DNA of 64,000 bases, from assembly GCF_041296385.1 (NCBI RefSeq), contig NC_091022.1, positions 18,619,967-18,683,966 on the forward strand, written 5' to 3'. The notes beneath the pieces are model-generated. The model worked only from the letters and a program-made list of their open reading frames with translations. It did no database searches and had not been told where the DNA came from. Below are positions 27,256 to 42,339 of this stretch, one piece after another (positions within the stretch are counted from its first letter, which is position 1; every line of letters begins with the position of its first letter). Source of the stretch: Aphelocoma coerulescens (lineage: Eukaryota; Chordata; Aves; Passeriformes; Corvidae). The position numbers and the translations under genes are program-made.

Positions 27256-30200
27256 GGGCCCGCATCGGGATGGTGGATCTGTCCCTACAGTGTTGCCCTG
27301 CTTGTCTGTCCAAAGAGGTCTCTTTAGTTGTAGGGTAGTGGTTGGAGCCCACATGCAGACAATCCTTTGTGGTGGCTTGGCTTACAAAACTGAACAGATG
27401 GCCCATCCTCTGACTGTGGCCTGAGGCCCTCGTGCTAGCCAGGCAGCCTTCGCAGTGGCCATATGGCAGTGTGGGTTGGTCGCCTGTACCTCTTGTGCTG
27501 TCCCTGCCTGTGACCTGGTTTGCTCAGAGTTTAACACTTCCTTGGTGGCTGGCCAAATGATGATTGTGTGCCCTCAGGCTATTTCTGTGAAACTTGAGTG
27601 ACCTTGCACTGATGGGATTCTGTTTGAAACGCACCTATTCAGCAATGATTTTCATTCTCATCAGGTCTTGAGACATGTGAAAACATTCTGCTTGCATACC
27701 AGCAGCAGTGTTCACTTGTATACAGCTGAACCTGGTACACTGCTAGTTATGGTCACTTTTTCATCTGAAGCTCTTTTAAGCTAGATGAGATTGACTTGCT
27801 GTAAACACATGATGATTGGTAATAATTGTTTTTTCCTTCTATTCGTTATTACTCCCCTGTCAGTCATTTTGCAGATTTTTCTCTAGCATTACCATTAGGC
27901 TGTAAGGATGATGAACACTACAGAACTCTTCCTTAGGTAGAAATCCTCCTCAGTTACTGTTTTGAAAGTGCTGGTTAATAACTGCTGTGTAATGTCTTCC
28001 TGTATTATGGATGGGATGAAAATTACTCTTTCTAATACTGTCTGAATATTTAACTGCCTTTTTACCTATGCAGAGCAGAAATATTTCCCTTTTTGGTGTG
28101 AATATTGAAAGTTTCACCTTTTCCAGGTAGTCATGAATCAGCACCACTGTTGCTCTTCCTGCTACTCCTAAGGTGGGGAAATGAAGGAGGGGGAAAAAAG
28201 GGTTTTCATGCATATTGATTCTGCTATCCAGAGATTTTTGCTAGGTCCTTTTGCTTTTATAAATTCTCCTAATTTCTGATACATTGCACTAAAACTTGCC
28301 ATAATTGTTTTGGGGTTTATATCTGATTTAATTTCATCTCTTTACCAATTAACTTAGACTTTATCTCTGATCCTTCATCTAACACAGCATGCTTTTTCAC
28401 ATGTGAGACTGGGTTTTCTGGACATTTAATGACATTTTCTTAAAGCTGCTCCTAGGTGTCATGTATTTTTAGCATGCAGATTAGCTGCTTAGTGATTCAG
28501 CTCAACTATTTCAGCTTTGTGAAAATAAGGCTTTTCAAAGTTAGTAAGTCTGTGTGTTGTGTAACTGCTTTTACTTACTAGGAACATCCATTTTGTTTAT
28601 TAAATCTGTCCCTTGTTTGGGGTGTTTTTCACTTCATCACTTGGTCTGCAACTGAAAGGGCACAGAGTGTCATCTGTATTGTGAACAAACTATCATGTCT
28701 TTATAACGTATTATCCTCTAACCATGGGCTAGGTTTTTCAGGAGCATCATCTTTCTGGTCATTGTAACAAGTGGTTTCTGAGGGAGTAGCTGTATGTCTT
28801 CCAGGAGAGCCAATGGAGTATTGAGAAGACTTGATGTGTTCCAGTATGTTGGAGACTTGCTTCCTACCTTTGCCCTTTTTTTCAACCTGTTACCTGCTGA
28901 AGTGGAAGCTGAATGTGGAGCAGGCCAAACAAAACACGTTTGTTTTGCTCTGACCTCGCAGACTGTATTTTTTTCTTCAGCTTCTCTTCACTGTTGCATA
29001 ACTAGTTAGAACTTTCTTTTCCTGACCAAAACAGGTAGGAAAACAGGATTTCTATATTTTCCCTGAGCTCTTACGACTTGTAGGACATGAAAAGCATTCA
29101 GCAGTAGGTAGAGACAAGTTTTAAGCAGTGGTAACATCTACAAAGAATACAGCAGTCATTATTTTCCCAAGTTTCCACCTCATTGCTTGACCCCCAGATC
29201 TGTAAGAGTGCACAGTGTGGAGTCACACTGGTCAGCAGAAGACCCTTCTTAATGAAGGTGCTGAAAACACTTGCTGTACAGCTTATGCTGTGGTCTCTGA
29301 AGTGTAACCCAGTGAGTGTAAGGAGTGAATGAGGAACTCCTGAGCTGTCTTCCTTACCTGGGGCTGCATAAATAGCAAGTTTTAAAGCTATTTTAAAAAA
29401 ATACTTGTTCTTCTCCAGGATGCTTGCAGGAGATGCACTGAGTGCTCAATGCCACAGTCAAAGGCAGCTGTCCACAGACACCAGGTGCTCATGTTAATGT
29501 ACCCTGTGCTTGCAACATGGTGCAGGCATTGTTTCCCTCCTCCTAGGTTGGGTGACAGGGCATGTACACAACTGAGTCTCTTTGGTGGTGGGGCTTGCCT
29601 GTCTGGGGCTGTGGTCCTCAGGGAGGCTCAGCCACCTTATACAGAGTGATATCTTCCCCAGTGGATCAAGGAGTCCCCAGTAGCCCAAACCAGAAACAGC
29701 TGCCTGGTGCTCCTCATGGCAGGAGTGCAATCAGTGGTTTTCATTTAACTTTTTCATGAGTGACTTGTTCCAGCCCTAAGATCACCTTCTGCTTGCAGCA
29801 GGTCCTGCAGATACCTGCAGGCTCTGTCATCGTCCTTGCCTGAGAATGCTACAATTACAAGCTGTCAGATTTTTTCCACACCTCTGATGGTGTTGATAAC
29901 AGCTGGTGAGGTACTAGTTTCCATTTGGTTACAAATACAGAAATTTCAGTGTTTCCCTTTGTATGGTGGCAAAATTGTGTAGGACTGTGTGGGGAAAGGA
30001 AAAGCCATTAGACTGACTATAAAGTAATACTGGAGTCTGATGTATCATCAACTCTTGGCTGTTATTCTAGCAGATGTGCTCCCTATTCGCATGTGAGTCT
30101 GGAAATGGGCTGATATCACCGTGCATCTGTCAGCCATGGCACTGCTGCCTGCTCTGTGCAGTGTGGGTTTGTGCCGAGCTCCCACATGGCAGGTATCACT

Positions 30201-33200
30201 CCAGACATGGGACCTGTGGGGAGGATCACGGTATCACCATGTCCCCCAAAGCACAGCTGGCAGCAGGCAGGAGGGCAGAGCGTGGATGCTCCAGAGTGTA
30301 ATCCCTTGGGATCATTGCTGCTGCTCAGCAAAGGGCACTGACTTGGGTGCAGCGAAACATGGGCATCTTCTACCTCAGATAGAGAAGGCGTAATTAGGAA
30401 ATGTAGGTCATCAAAAGCAATTAGCTCAGTGCAGTGTAGCTGGGAAGAGTTCTTACTGTATTTACCTCCTCCTTAGGGTAGGTAGCTCTTGCTAAAGAAT
30501 ACTCTTAAGTGAAACCCTCATTTCTAAGATGCAGTTAAAAGCCTGCAGAGAGATACTTCCCTCCCAGAATAACTGTTGGCAAAATGAAGTAGTCAGATAC
30601 TGAAGAAGCTGTGTCCACAGTGCCCCAGGAGTGGGATTGGTGAGTGAAGGAGAGAGGGCTCAGTTTGCAAAAGCACATCTTTTTAAAGGAGCATGATTGT
30701 GTTAGGAATCTCTCTAGTGTCTTTCTACTACAAGAGCTTTAATGAAGTGGAATCTTTGAACAGTTGCTTTTTACTTACCTGTTACTTTTGCTTTTCCTCG
30801 GGTTTTTTTTTCTGTCCCTTTGCATTACAAGCTTCCCTTTGTTTAAGTCCACTTGTATTTTATGCATGAACAGTGGAAGATGTTTCTACAGTAGCAAAGT
30901 GCAGACTGAGTTGCAAACATGGCATGGAAATTTACTTTTTTAAAATGTAACACTGTTTCCACCCCCGATTTCACTGTACCATGTAGCTGAATGCAATATT
31001 TTGCTCTATTGAAAGAATGTGGTCTCAGGATATGTGAAAGTGTGCAGCAGCTTGTTTGGCAGGGAGAGGAGCAAAACAATGAACCACATTGCACCTGTTA
31101 GTGCTCTTTAAGTGCTTTCCTTACAGCCATGCAGACATCTGTGTTCTGCATTTATTGTATAAAATGTAAAGGGACATCTTGAGTGGGGGGAAATTCATCC
31201 TCTTCTGCCTGCCTAGAGCTCAGGTCCTGTGTTCAGGTTTGCCCGTCGTAATTCCCACCTGCAACTAAATGTTCTCCTGACCAATCTGTGTGGAATTGCA
31301 AGCATCATTAATGCAGGCAATCAAAGCAACAGTGTCCTCTGAGAGTTGAAATGGCACAGACTTGAACTTACGATAAGCACCTAAGCAATTTCTTTTTTAA
31401 GAAGCAAAAAGGTGTAGTACTATAATCTAGGTTTTGGATTGAAACTTACTCAGTACTCATCCATCATTGAGTATTAAAAGGATGTGTGCTGCATGTTTAA
31501 AAAATTGTTTCAAATTCTCTTCCCATGTGCCTATATTGCAGAAATTGTTTGGGCAAATTGTTTAAATGTCAGTGCTTTGAAACTCATGTAGACTTAGAGG
31601 TATTTAAATGCATGGAGGCCTTGAAGGAATTCCTTTGGCTTGTACTTCATTAATATTTATTGCATAGATCAGGGCTGTGTAGATCCGAGTCTGTATGTGT
31701 GCCCCTTTTTGGCTGGGTGAAACATCACTGTGTGAAGGGCAGGTGACTGCCTTTTCCAAGGATTTAGATGTTTGTCATAAATAAAATATGCGCAGTTTTT
31801 CAGGACTGCTGCTGGTGTATCACTGTATCCAAAGAGGTGCTCGATCACGGGGCAGACGTGTGCATTTCACAGCACTTGCAGTGGAAAGGTTTTGGAGTGG
31901 CTTTGGGAAGGCTCCCGTGCTCCCTCCTCAGGGCTGAGGCCATGGCTCAGTATCCTGGTAGGTTGTTGTCCTCTCTTGGGCAGGAGGACTGAATGTTGTC
32001 ACGTAGGAGGTTTAATCACCATGAACTCTGTGTTCTGTCACTCTCTGGTCTGTAATTTTCCTGAGCAACAGTGTTGCAGGTCCCCTGAGACATTAGTGGG
32101 GGAAGAAGGGGAGGCAAGGTTTGAGCAGGCTGGCTAAAAGTAGGAGTTGAGTTTTTTAAGTCCTGAGTTAATGCAATTAACACATACATTGCTGTGAAAG
32201 TAGTCTATGTACAGTTGTTGATGTTTTAAAATTAATTATTGCCTGTAGTTTCACGGCTTAAAAATGCAAAAGGTGAGGAAAAAGCATGTACTGCAATCCT
32301 TCTGGCTCCAGAGGCACAGGAGGGTGAGGGATGTCCTGGCAAAGCAGCCCAAGAGTTGGCATTGTCCCTCTCTGCATTTGCAGGGTGCATCAGAAGCTTC
32401 TGGGAGCTAGAGGCTTTTCTCAGCCCAGTGCTGTAGGCTGGGCTGAACACATGGTGAGACTGCAAGGAAAGGCAGGGCAATGCACTGATAAAAGTTTCTT
32501 TCTCTTAAAAGAGACTGCACCAGCTGCGGTACCTTGCACGTGCTCTTCATGTTTTACTGCTTGCTGCTTTATCCTTGTTCCCTCCTTAAGACTGTAAGCC
32601 TCAAATGGGAAGTTGGTGCCGAAGCAGGACTTGGAAAACTGGCTCTTTCTTTCCCATTGTCGCTGTGAGTTCAGGGAACAGTAGCCAGAGATGGGCAATT
32701 GCTTATGCTTACTGCATATTTGTCTTTAATAATTTATTAAAACGTGTCGGTATAGTATTTGGCTGCTAAAGGTTATTTTCAGGTTGAAATGTCCCACCTA
32801 GCACTGTGATGGTCAATTTGATTATTAGATGATTTCCAGTTTGAGTATTTATATTGAGATATATTACTGACAGTTTAAAATCATTCGTGTATCTTCAAGG
32901 ATTTAACTCCATTTCATGCATATGAGCAAACTTCCATAATCCTCCTGGCATGACACTTTTCTTACCTGCCTGTGGAAACCTTACTAGAACTAGCTGGGAG
33001 ATGGAAAATGGTCAGAAGTTAAATTTTCTGCCATTATTGTTGTTATATATGTCTAGACACTTCAGGGCACTCTTGCAGGATGTGTTAGCATAGCTAAAAT
33101 ACAGCAGACAAGTCAACTTCTCTGAAAGCGTGAATGAAACCTATTATTAGAGGGGGAAAATGCTGGGTTAGTATAACCTCTGCCCGTGGGGCCCTTGTTA

Positions 33201-36200
33201 TAAAATAACATGGGAGCAACCGGATGCTCCTCCGTGAAAGGCTGCTTATTGAGTGAATTCAATGTGAAGAAAAATATCTTTTGTTGCCTCTGATGATGGC
33301 CATTGCTCCTTGGGCTGAATTGGCTCCAGAGGGAGCCAGGACTGGCAGATGCCCTCTGGAGTAATTGCTTCTCCTCCCTGCCCATCCTTGGTCTGTGGCA
33401 GTGGAGATGTGGTGGCAACCACTGGGTCTTGTCTGGAGCTTCCCACCAGAGAGACTGAACGGGATCAGATCTTCATGATGATGATTCTTGGCCATTTGTG
33501 CAGCCAAAATCTGCAGGTTGGTTCCCGCATACCTCAGAGAGATGATAGGAAGAGTCAGAGCTAGGTGGTGGTGATGCTTGCCTCCTGGGATGGAGCCAGC
33601 TGGGAGCTGCTTTTCAGCAGTGTTGGGTTAATCAATATAAAATTAAAGCTTTTAAATACCCTCTGAGAAGGACACTGATATGCTTTTCAGTGTAAAAAAT
33701 TACAAAACTTGGAGCCTTCTTGGTACAAGGACACGTGCACACAGCAAGATTAGGGGACAATGGCAGATGTGCCAGCAGCTTGACAAGTAACTGCAAGGAA
33801 TCTAACAAAATCCATTTTAATGCTAAACAAATACTCTTGAAGTTTTTTCCAGAAGTTCTTTATATTTGATTGATAAAATTAAGATTTAGTGAAGGGAGGA
33901 TGAAACTAGTTCCTGAACTGCAAACTCAAATGAAAATTCATACCAGACCAAGCTTGGCTGAGCACTAGGGAAGCTGGGAGGTGCTCGTACCATTTACCAC
34001 TGTGTTCAAATTGTGGGCACCTTGTTCAAGAAGCTGCAAAGCCCCACGTTTCCCAGTTGAGGATATTTAATTATTTTTCATTTTTCCTTTGAAAAGAGTT
34101 CCCTACCTTAAAATAAGCAGAGTATCCTTGCCAAAGATCTTTCAGCCTCTTTAGAATAGGGCATTTAGATTACTGGGGACAAAGTGAGTGTCTTGAATGC
34201 TCTGTGTCAAGGCACGAACAAATGGCACAGAAACAGTAGTACAGTACAGAGTGAAACCTGACAACTTGGTGTTAAAGGAAAGGAATGCTACTGTATGGTT
34301 CGATTGTGATCAACTTATCTTCAAGTGGGTTTATTAGCAATTTAATGGAATATTGGTTATTCAAGAGCCATAATAGCCCTGGTTGAAATAACCCTTCTGC
34401 ACGGTTTTCCCATACCCTGTGGAATGAGCAGAATGTGACAGTTGAGCTTTCAACAGGCTTCATGAATTTTAAATACTTTTCTGCTGTAAAATGGGGCACA
34501 TGGCGTTTGGTCAACGATGGACAAGGAGCTGGCAGCCACTGAGGGTATTATGGGATATTGAGTGTCTGGGAGATAATGAATGCTTGGCTTATCCAGGTGC
34601 ATTCTTGGCCTGCTGTGCATGTACAGACAGAATGGAATATATTTCGCTGTCCAACATTTAACAATTGATCATTTTGTAATTGTAAGCAGAAAGTATTTAG
34701 AACATTATTTTCTCAGCATGCCTGTGTACGACTTAAATTTCATGTCATCATCTTTATCTGGCAAAATCTTCTCTGTTTTTCAGTAACAATGCATTCATGC
34801 CACTTAAACTTTTCCACTAACCTGATTTTATGCTTAGTGGATCTTACAGAGTCTATTCTTCTAGTGACTTTAAATCTCCATCTTTTTAAGCATCCTTTTT
34901 TTTTCCCTGTGAATTTTTTAAACCTGACTGAAATTATTTCCACTTGCTGTGGGTTGAAATTTCAGCCCAGCATTTTTGTAGCAAGTGAGCTGGTTGCTGG
35001 CTCCTGCTTTATGGGAAATAGTGTCCTTGCATTTTAAAGGCTAAATGGCAGAAGAGGGGAAGGGGAAACCCAGGCATGTTTTACTTCTGGTGAGCTGTGT
35101 ACAGTGGTTCTTATGTGCTTCAGTTCTGCTTTGATATTAAAACACACCATGTTCAAAGGACAACCAGATTAATTGTCTTTTTAACTGTATGTACCTGGAA
35201 GAGGAGGTTGCTGCTTGAATTCCTGAGACCAGTCAGACTGGAGCTCCCCTCCTGCTTGGCCAAGAAGCTTTTCTAGGACAAGAAACCCTAGAGGTCACCT
35301 GCCTCATTGTGGTTTTCCTGCATGTGCCAGTCCCTCTCTCTGCTGCCCTGGTCCAGCTTTTTCCATGTTTCCTCTCCCCTATGAATGCCTGGTGGTACTA
35401 TGCTCACCCCAGGCTCAGGTCACTCTCTTGCAGCAATGGACACTCCGCACCAGGTACATCAGCACATCCCTTGAGACTGTTTCAGTAGTAGGGCAGTAAG
35501 TGGGTTTGGATCCATAATTAGCAGTGTGTGGGCAGTAACAAATGGGGTCATTATCTCTGCGGCCCTTTCTGAACTCTGTGGTTCATAAAACCCCAAAACT
35601 CTGCCAGAAACTGCACCTGCTTGGTACAAGCTTTGGTTAAGCATGAAACTGTCTCAGAGCTGCAATCTAGAAGCATTAATGTGGGATCTGTGTATCAGGA
35701 GAAACTAACAAGTTGTCTTCTCCTTGAGGATACAGCTTGGGAGTACCTTGTTATTCTTTCTTGTCCCTCCTGTGGCCTTGTTTGATGAAAAATGGTTGAG
35801 CCTTGAGGACAAACTGTGCTGGCTGTGTGCTGTTTGGTATTCCAGAGCCACTAGAGCCTGATTGATGCTACTGTGCAACTGCCCCACCCTCTGGGAAAAG
35901 GGCCTGACCTTGGACCTTCATGTTGGCAGAGTGGCAGGGTATGATCAACTGAAACTCCAAACAACTTTTCCTGGGTGTTGAGATGTTCAGCCTAGTTTGG
36001 TGAAGTCATGCTCAGATTACTCAGAACTGAGCAGTCTGGATGTGATTTGTGTGGGTGTCTTGGGAGCACCATATCCACCCATGTCATCCAGGAGCATGCT
36101 GCTGAGCAGCTGGCGATCCACTCTGGGACCAGGCTGCTGCTGGTCTGTACCTTTTCTGCCCTTCTCAAAAGAGGCACTGGAATGGACACAAAGACCTTCT

Positions 36201-38288
36201 GTGGGTGAAAAGGGATATTGATTGCCAAAGCAAATCTGTCAGCTGGCAGAGGTGGGAATGGAAGGTACAGAATGTCCTTACCAGGGTGTGCTGGTAGTTG
36301 TTTGTAGGACAGAGGTAACCTTTTTTGTCTTGCACTTGACACACTCTTACTGCATGACCTTCATTGAGTAGCAGTGATGGAGCGTCTTGGTCTTCTGCTG
36401 TTTTCCTGATGACTTTTCAAGAGCCGGGGCCCTTTCTGGTGTTGACACTGGGAGCATGAGTTAGAAACTCTACCACAACCCATATCCTACAAATTTCTGA
36501 GATCAATATGCACAAGGGTGTGTATCTGACCTACTTAAAACAAGAAAACAACCATTAGTGGGTTTTTCTTCTCAAAACCCCTCAAAACTATTACCGCACT
36601 GCTTTATTTTCTTTGAAGCCTGTGCAAGTCCAGAAGGGCAGTGCTTATCATCGAAAGGAGACAGACTTCCCTCATGTCCAAACGGAGCAGATTCAGGCAG
36701 GCAAGAACCTGGACAGTGACCAACACTGGTATCTGGTTTTGCAAAACTGAGGTCTACCCTTTCCTGGCCCCGGATTTGTCCATCTCTATAAATAGCCTTT
36801 ACTCAGAACCTTGCTAAAAAATGTATTATATATTGACAGTGGCACTTTGTGAACTCAGAGCTAATGGCTCCAGAAATAATCACCTTTGAGATTATAGTCT
36901 AACTTTTGCATTTGTCAGGTCTGACATTTGCTTTGCACAGCTGTGAGTGTCTGTTTAAAACACAATGAAGTAAAGTCTGAAATGTGGTATTTGTGATTTA
37001 ACAAGCTGGAGAAATAGGTGGTGGATGTAAACTTTCAGGAGACAGTGCAGTAGTGTGTCTTGGACTGAGAGCCCTTTTTGTTAGGGCTGTGGTTGGTCTC
37101 TGGAGAGCAGAGCTGTGAGCACGTAGAGCTGGCTTAGAAACTTCGTTTTGTCTCTGGGTCATTGGATGGTCTTGTGCCCTCTGAATCTCTCTGCATCCTT
37201 TCATTTAAGACAGGGCTGGAGGCATCTTCCCCCTTTCACCAAGAGCTTGGAGACAAAGGCAGATGGGTCATTGCAGTCATTAGAAGATGCCTGATTTGGT
37301 ACCATCCACAGCTTCTGCCAAGCCCCAGCTGTGCCCTGCCCATGGGGCATTTTGGGAGCCTTAGTGGCGCCTCGTCCGTGGCTCCACCACCCAGCTCTGG
37401 CACCCCAGGGGAAAAGCTGCCCTGCTCTTGGCAGGTGTGAGATGGTGGCTTGCAAAATCATTTTGCTGTTTCCACTGTCTTTAGGAAAGATAATTTCTTT
37501 CTTACTGTCAATAACAAAAATCCTGTAATATGGTTAGTGCACAGGAGACCAGTAAATAATTAAGGAAGCAGCCTATGTTTAGAGTGCATCAAGTACTAAT
37601 ATAGAGAAGGAAAAAATCCCTGCACATCAGTTACAGTAATTGGTGGAAGGCACCAGTCCAAAGGGTAATGAGCTCCATTTTTAAAGCACAAGGAAATTAG
37701 ATTTTTATAAATGTCAAACGCAGTTATTGTCCTCCTTCCTTGAAACAGAGCTGAGCTGGCTGGAGCCCATTGTCTCTCAATCAGCTTTGCTATGGATTAG
37801 ACACATCCTGTCTCACACCAGGAATGTGCTTATTAGAAAAATATCCCTGCACAAAGCATACAAGCTTTAACACTCAACCCATGTACTAATGGATACATGT
37901 ACAATAAAACCCAATATCGTGTTACAAACCTTAAGCTGACCTGAGATAATAAGATACAGAAATCTGAAAGGATACAGACGAGTGCTCTCTTTGTGTGCAA
38001 CAATTTTGACTACCTGGGATTTTAGTTTTCAAATAAAGGAGATAAAGTGAGGGAAGGTGACTTTTCCTCTTGGCTGCTTAATAAAAAAGGCAAGCAGTAA
38101 GTCTTCTTCAAAGTGACAGTGCTTGTAATCAGGTTGTGTCCAAATATTTTCTGTATTTTACTGGTGTCTCCTGGGTAGCTGCGGTTTCACAGAGGACTTT
38201 GTTGACCCACTGTTTTTCAGTTCTTTCCTGGAAAAAAAAGCAAGAGGTGGTTATTTGTTTATACATCAAAGCTAGCTGTGAATTAGTC

Positions 38289-38309
38289 TTTCATTCATAA
38301 TGAATGAAA
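38289..38309. repeat. Perfect palindrome with homeodomain/POU-like core
   Basis: TTTCATTCAT and ATGAATGAAA are exact reverse complements around one central A. The core ATTCATAATGAAT resembles a paired POU/homeodomain half-site arrangement. Binding is only a guess. Confidence 0.6.
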
Positions 38310-41300
38310 ATGTTGCCAATATGTGTTAAGACACCACACTTCAGAAAATGGCTATCAGTTATTTGGGGAGAGTAAAATGTGAGGAGAATAGAGGGCTTTG
38401 TAAAATAACTCCCTTTCCTACATCCCATTTTTAAACATCTTACTTGAGGATAACAATCACTTGTCCATCTTTAGCTAGAGATTGTATCTTGTTTCCTCTC
38501 TGTAGGAGAAAGTAGCACAATCCTTCATGATGTGGGAGGGTTTTAAGGATGGAGCCAAGCTTTAGATTCCCTCTTGCAATGATGAGATACAGATCCAAGC
38601 TATTTGTGTGACCCATCCTAACCCAACTCTGAATGCTACAACTGCTTTTCCCAAGGTGGTAGTGTGTCAAACACATTCCATGGACATGCTGTGTTGGACA
38701 CCCTGCTCAGGACTGCTGCAGGATGGCTTCAGAGATAGTACAGTGGGGATCATGCGAGTCTGTGCTGTTCCCTGTTTCCTCTAGGAAATTCAGCAGATGG
38801 GCTATTCAGTCCTAGTTTGTTTTTCTGGAATCTGTTATTTACAAGTGTGGTTCTTTATGGTTTTTTTCAGTTGCCTTTTTAATAATGTCAAGTTTTCCCT
38901 CCAGTCTTCTTCATCTCAGCTTGTGCTTTTTTCATTTCTGCTTCAACTGATTGAAGCTTCTGGTGTTGCCTGTAGGGGGAAAAAAAAGAGTAATTTGAGA
39001 CTTCTATTTTACACAAGCAAGGGATATTGAAAGATATTCCTAGCATGCATGCATCAGCAGACATGTGAACAGCACTTCCCAATTAAAACTATAAGAATTT
39101 CTACTGGTTCTTAAAGTCCTTGCTAAACAGTGGTCCATAGCTTGAATCCATTAACACTCATCATGGAAAAGTGATGCAGCTATTTATATGGCAGTCATTT
39201 TATTTATTTAAATTTGGTTTTGTAAGCTAAAATGAACCCAACTGTTGGAGGAAAACAACGTGAGGATCTTACAAATATCTTTAAAGCCTTGGACACAATG
39301 AAGCAAATTAAACTAGTTTTCTGTGACTTTGGACAACTTTTAGTTCTGATAATTTTCCTTAATGTCTGTGCTACAGCTGCATCAACCCCTGTAAATTAAA
39401 TAAACAATTCAAGGCATCTCTGATGTAGCCTGGTAGTTAAATGGTAATCAGCAGCTGGTGATTAAAACATCCATATGACTCAAATCACAAATCCAAAGTC
39501 AGCATTTACATTCCACTAGCCTCATTAGCTAGGCACTTTAGTTAATTGGTTCTCCAGTGCAAGTGTTACTGGTTGGCCGTTCTGGCCCAGGGGTGTGAAG
39601 TGCTGCTGCCTCCCTGCCTGCCCTTCCCTGGGGAGCCCCTGCTGCCCTTGCTTGCTGCAGTGGTGTCTCTTCTCAGCATGGTTTGCAATGCTCAGGTGAA
39701 AGCAGCTTTCCCACTTGCTAAAGGGAGCTCAAACCCACATTGGTGACTGGTGTGTGTTTCTCTCATCACAGCAATTGCTGCCCATTCCTGGTCCCTTTAG
39801 GTCTTCAGGAAGCCTTGGGGCTTGAGCCTGCCTTGAGCCTTCACGACATGAGACACCTTCATGTAGTGTCTGCAGGCTGCCCAGGTTTTACACCTCTTTG
39901 CTCTCTCAGATGTTGTTCTGTGGTCCAGAGAAGCTTTTGTGTCTCCCCACAGAATGTGGGTATGGTAGTCCTCTGCCACAGTAAAATCCACAGCTCTGCT
40001 GATGCTTCTACTTCTGGAGACGTGGTCAGGGAGGAGGGCAGGAGTTGTCTGGGGAGCGGGTGCATGGCAGGGACAGCCACTGGCTTGATTTCTGTTGCAA
40101 GCCCAGAAAACTTCTGTTGGGAGCACCTGCTTGGCAGCACATCTCCTAAAAGGGCTTTCTCTTCTTGATGTTTTGGCTTTGGAAGCTGCTGGAGGTCACA
40201 GATTAAGTGGAGATAGGTGACCATGCAACAGGCTGGGTGAACCTGGTTTTTCTTGCCATTTGGCCTTCTGCCTTAAATAATCCCATCTGATGCTTTTATT
40301 TATTTATTCTAAGTGCCTGTGACTGGTGTCCCAATTGTGAGTTTGCTTGTCTGCCTCATGTTGGCACAAAAGAGTGAATCTGTGTGTTCTTGGAGTGGAA
40401 CCCTGCTTTTATAATGCTGCATCTCCATTACTCCATATTAAACAATTGTTTTCTTCTTTGGAGTGTCTTGACTCTTACGCGTGTACCACCTGCACAGTAA
40501 AACCCACTGGGCTTCACAGACAAAAGAAATCATTCTGCTATAAGCATACAGATGTTAAAAAATGTTGTCATGTTTGTGCAACAGCACTTTTCCAATATTA
40601 CCTCAGCTGTTCCCCATTTATTTTTAAAACACCACCTGGGTCCAATCCTCATTATAAACCTAATTTTAAGGAACACTGGAGATACAGCAACAAGACTAAG
40701 AAAGATGAAGCCTTTCTACTAAGCCTGGAGACTCTCAAGTGCCAGGTTTCTGCCTGAAGTCATTTTAGCATCAGGTGAAAGACAGAGGAGCAAAAAAGAA
40801 GTGTTAATTGTAAAAGGCATGCTGCGGGCTCATTCCAGGCTGCATGCCAAAGCCTTAGATGGTCTTTTGTGTGGAGAGGATGAATCCCTTGGTATCAGAA
40901 ACCCTTGGATACAGTTCTGAGATGCAGTATAACCCATCAGAGTTCTCCAGGTGGCACAAAGATCTGCCTTTGTCCTTCACATGTCTAAACTGAGGCACCT
41001 ACTTTTAACAGTGTGCTTGTCCAGGGTTTTTTCTCTCAAGTGTCTGCAGAGTGAAAAGATGCTAGAGAAGAAAAACCTCCAGAGAGCAGATCAGGCTTGG
41101 ATAAGGTGCTGCTCCCACTGTATTCCATGCAGACATACAGCACCTGTCCTGACAGCCCATGGGGATCTGCTCTTGTCTTTTGAGCCTGGGCTTCAGCATT
41201 AATGGGATCACTCACAAATGCCACGTTGCTGAGTCATGGAAAATGAGCAGGAAAAGGCAGCTTAGATGGATCATGCCTGTCCCCTTCCTTATTCCCTAAA

Positions 41301-42339
41301 GCAGCACTACTTTTAGGAAGGTATGTCAGCCAAACTGTGTGCTGCTATTGCTCTGAGGCTGCTACAGCAAGTGTGAAGGACTAGTCACCATCATATGTCC
41401 TTCCTCTGCTGTGGCAGGTGTAGTTAGGCAGAGCCAAGGAGTGGGGCTGCTAGAATTGCTTCTGTTGTTGTATAGTGCTGTAAGACTAGTATGGTGTCAC
41501 CTGTTTTAGCTTCCTGTGTTTTTTCTAGAAATGCTTAATTTAGCACTTTAAATAGGTAAGTGACCTGTGGGACATGCAAAAATCTAACAGGAGTTCGCTG
41601 TGTTTCCCATGTTCATTAATGCTTTCTGGGCACCTCTAGTTAACCATGGTGAGGAAGTTTCACTGACTGTGAAGATGCTGCTTGTGTGGGATCAAGTTCA
41701 CAGGTTTCTGTGGATGAGCTCTTACTTTTATTGACATTCTGCAAGTTACAGGTTCACGCTTTTGGTGCGTGGTTGGTTGTGTGTAGGTGCTTCTTTTGGT
41801 TTACAAGGGACCACAGTGATGTTTGAACATAGAGTGTTGGCCCCTGTTCTGGATGGCCAGTGATGGGAGCCTCTATAGAAACAGATTCTGCTTTAGGCAT
41901 CCTCAGCAGCCCTTACTGGGAAAGAAGGAACCTACTGTAGCTGCATTCCCTGTTCCTAATACAAGCCCCTTTCAGCAGGAAACAGACTCTGACTTCCAGC
42001 CATGTGTGTGGCTCTCTACAGCAAGCAGTAAGCCCCACAATGTATAGGCATGAAATGTCTTGTAATTCTGAAGCAAGGTAGCTCGAGCATGCAAGGAGAG
42101 CTAGTGCCTAGTAAAATTGCAAAGCCATAAGGAATCTGAATGTTTACTGGTTAGGAGATATTTTTTTTTTTCTGCTGACTGAAGATGGGCTCGTGGTAGA
42201 ACTGCAACCTCCATGGCTGGCAGAACCACCTCTTGTGTCTGAGCACAGTGAAAGGAATGAACCTCATTCCTCTGCTGGTGCTTTTTCTGGCCTGCCTTTG
42301 CCGAGGACGCCCCTTCCGTGGGGTCCGATGGAACGGGAA

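Larger units (their letters stand above)
14241..42171. other. Intron 1 main body, no gene recognised
   Basis: About 28 kb of intronic DNA without a recognisable exon, RNA gene or clear young repeat. Open frames up to about 150 codons occur on both strands, but none shows domain motifs, paired splice sites or biased codons. Small local features: a two-copy 17-base tandem at 27224-27255, a TG/TA-rich patch at 22425-22490, and a perfect palindrome at 38289-38309. Subtle ancient repeats and conserved enhancers may be present but cannot be called by eye. Confidence 0.5.
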
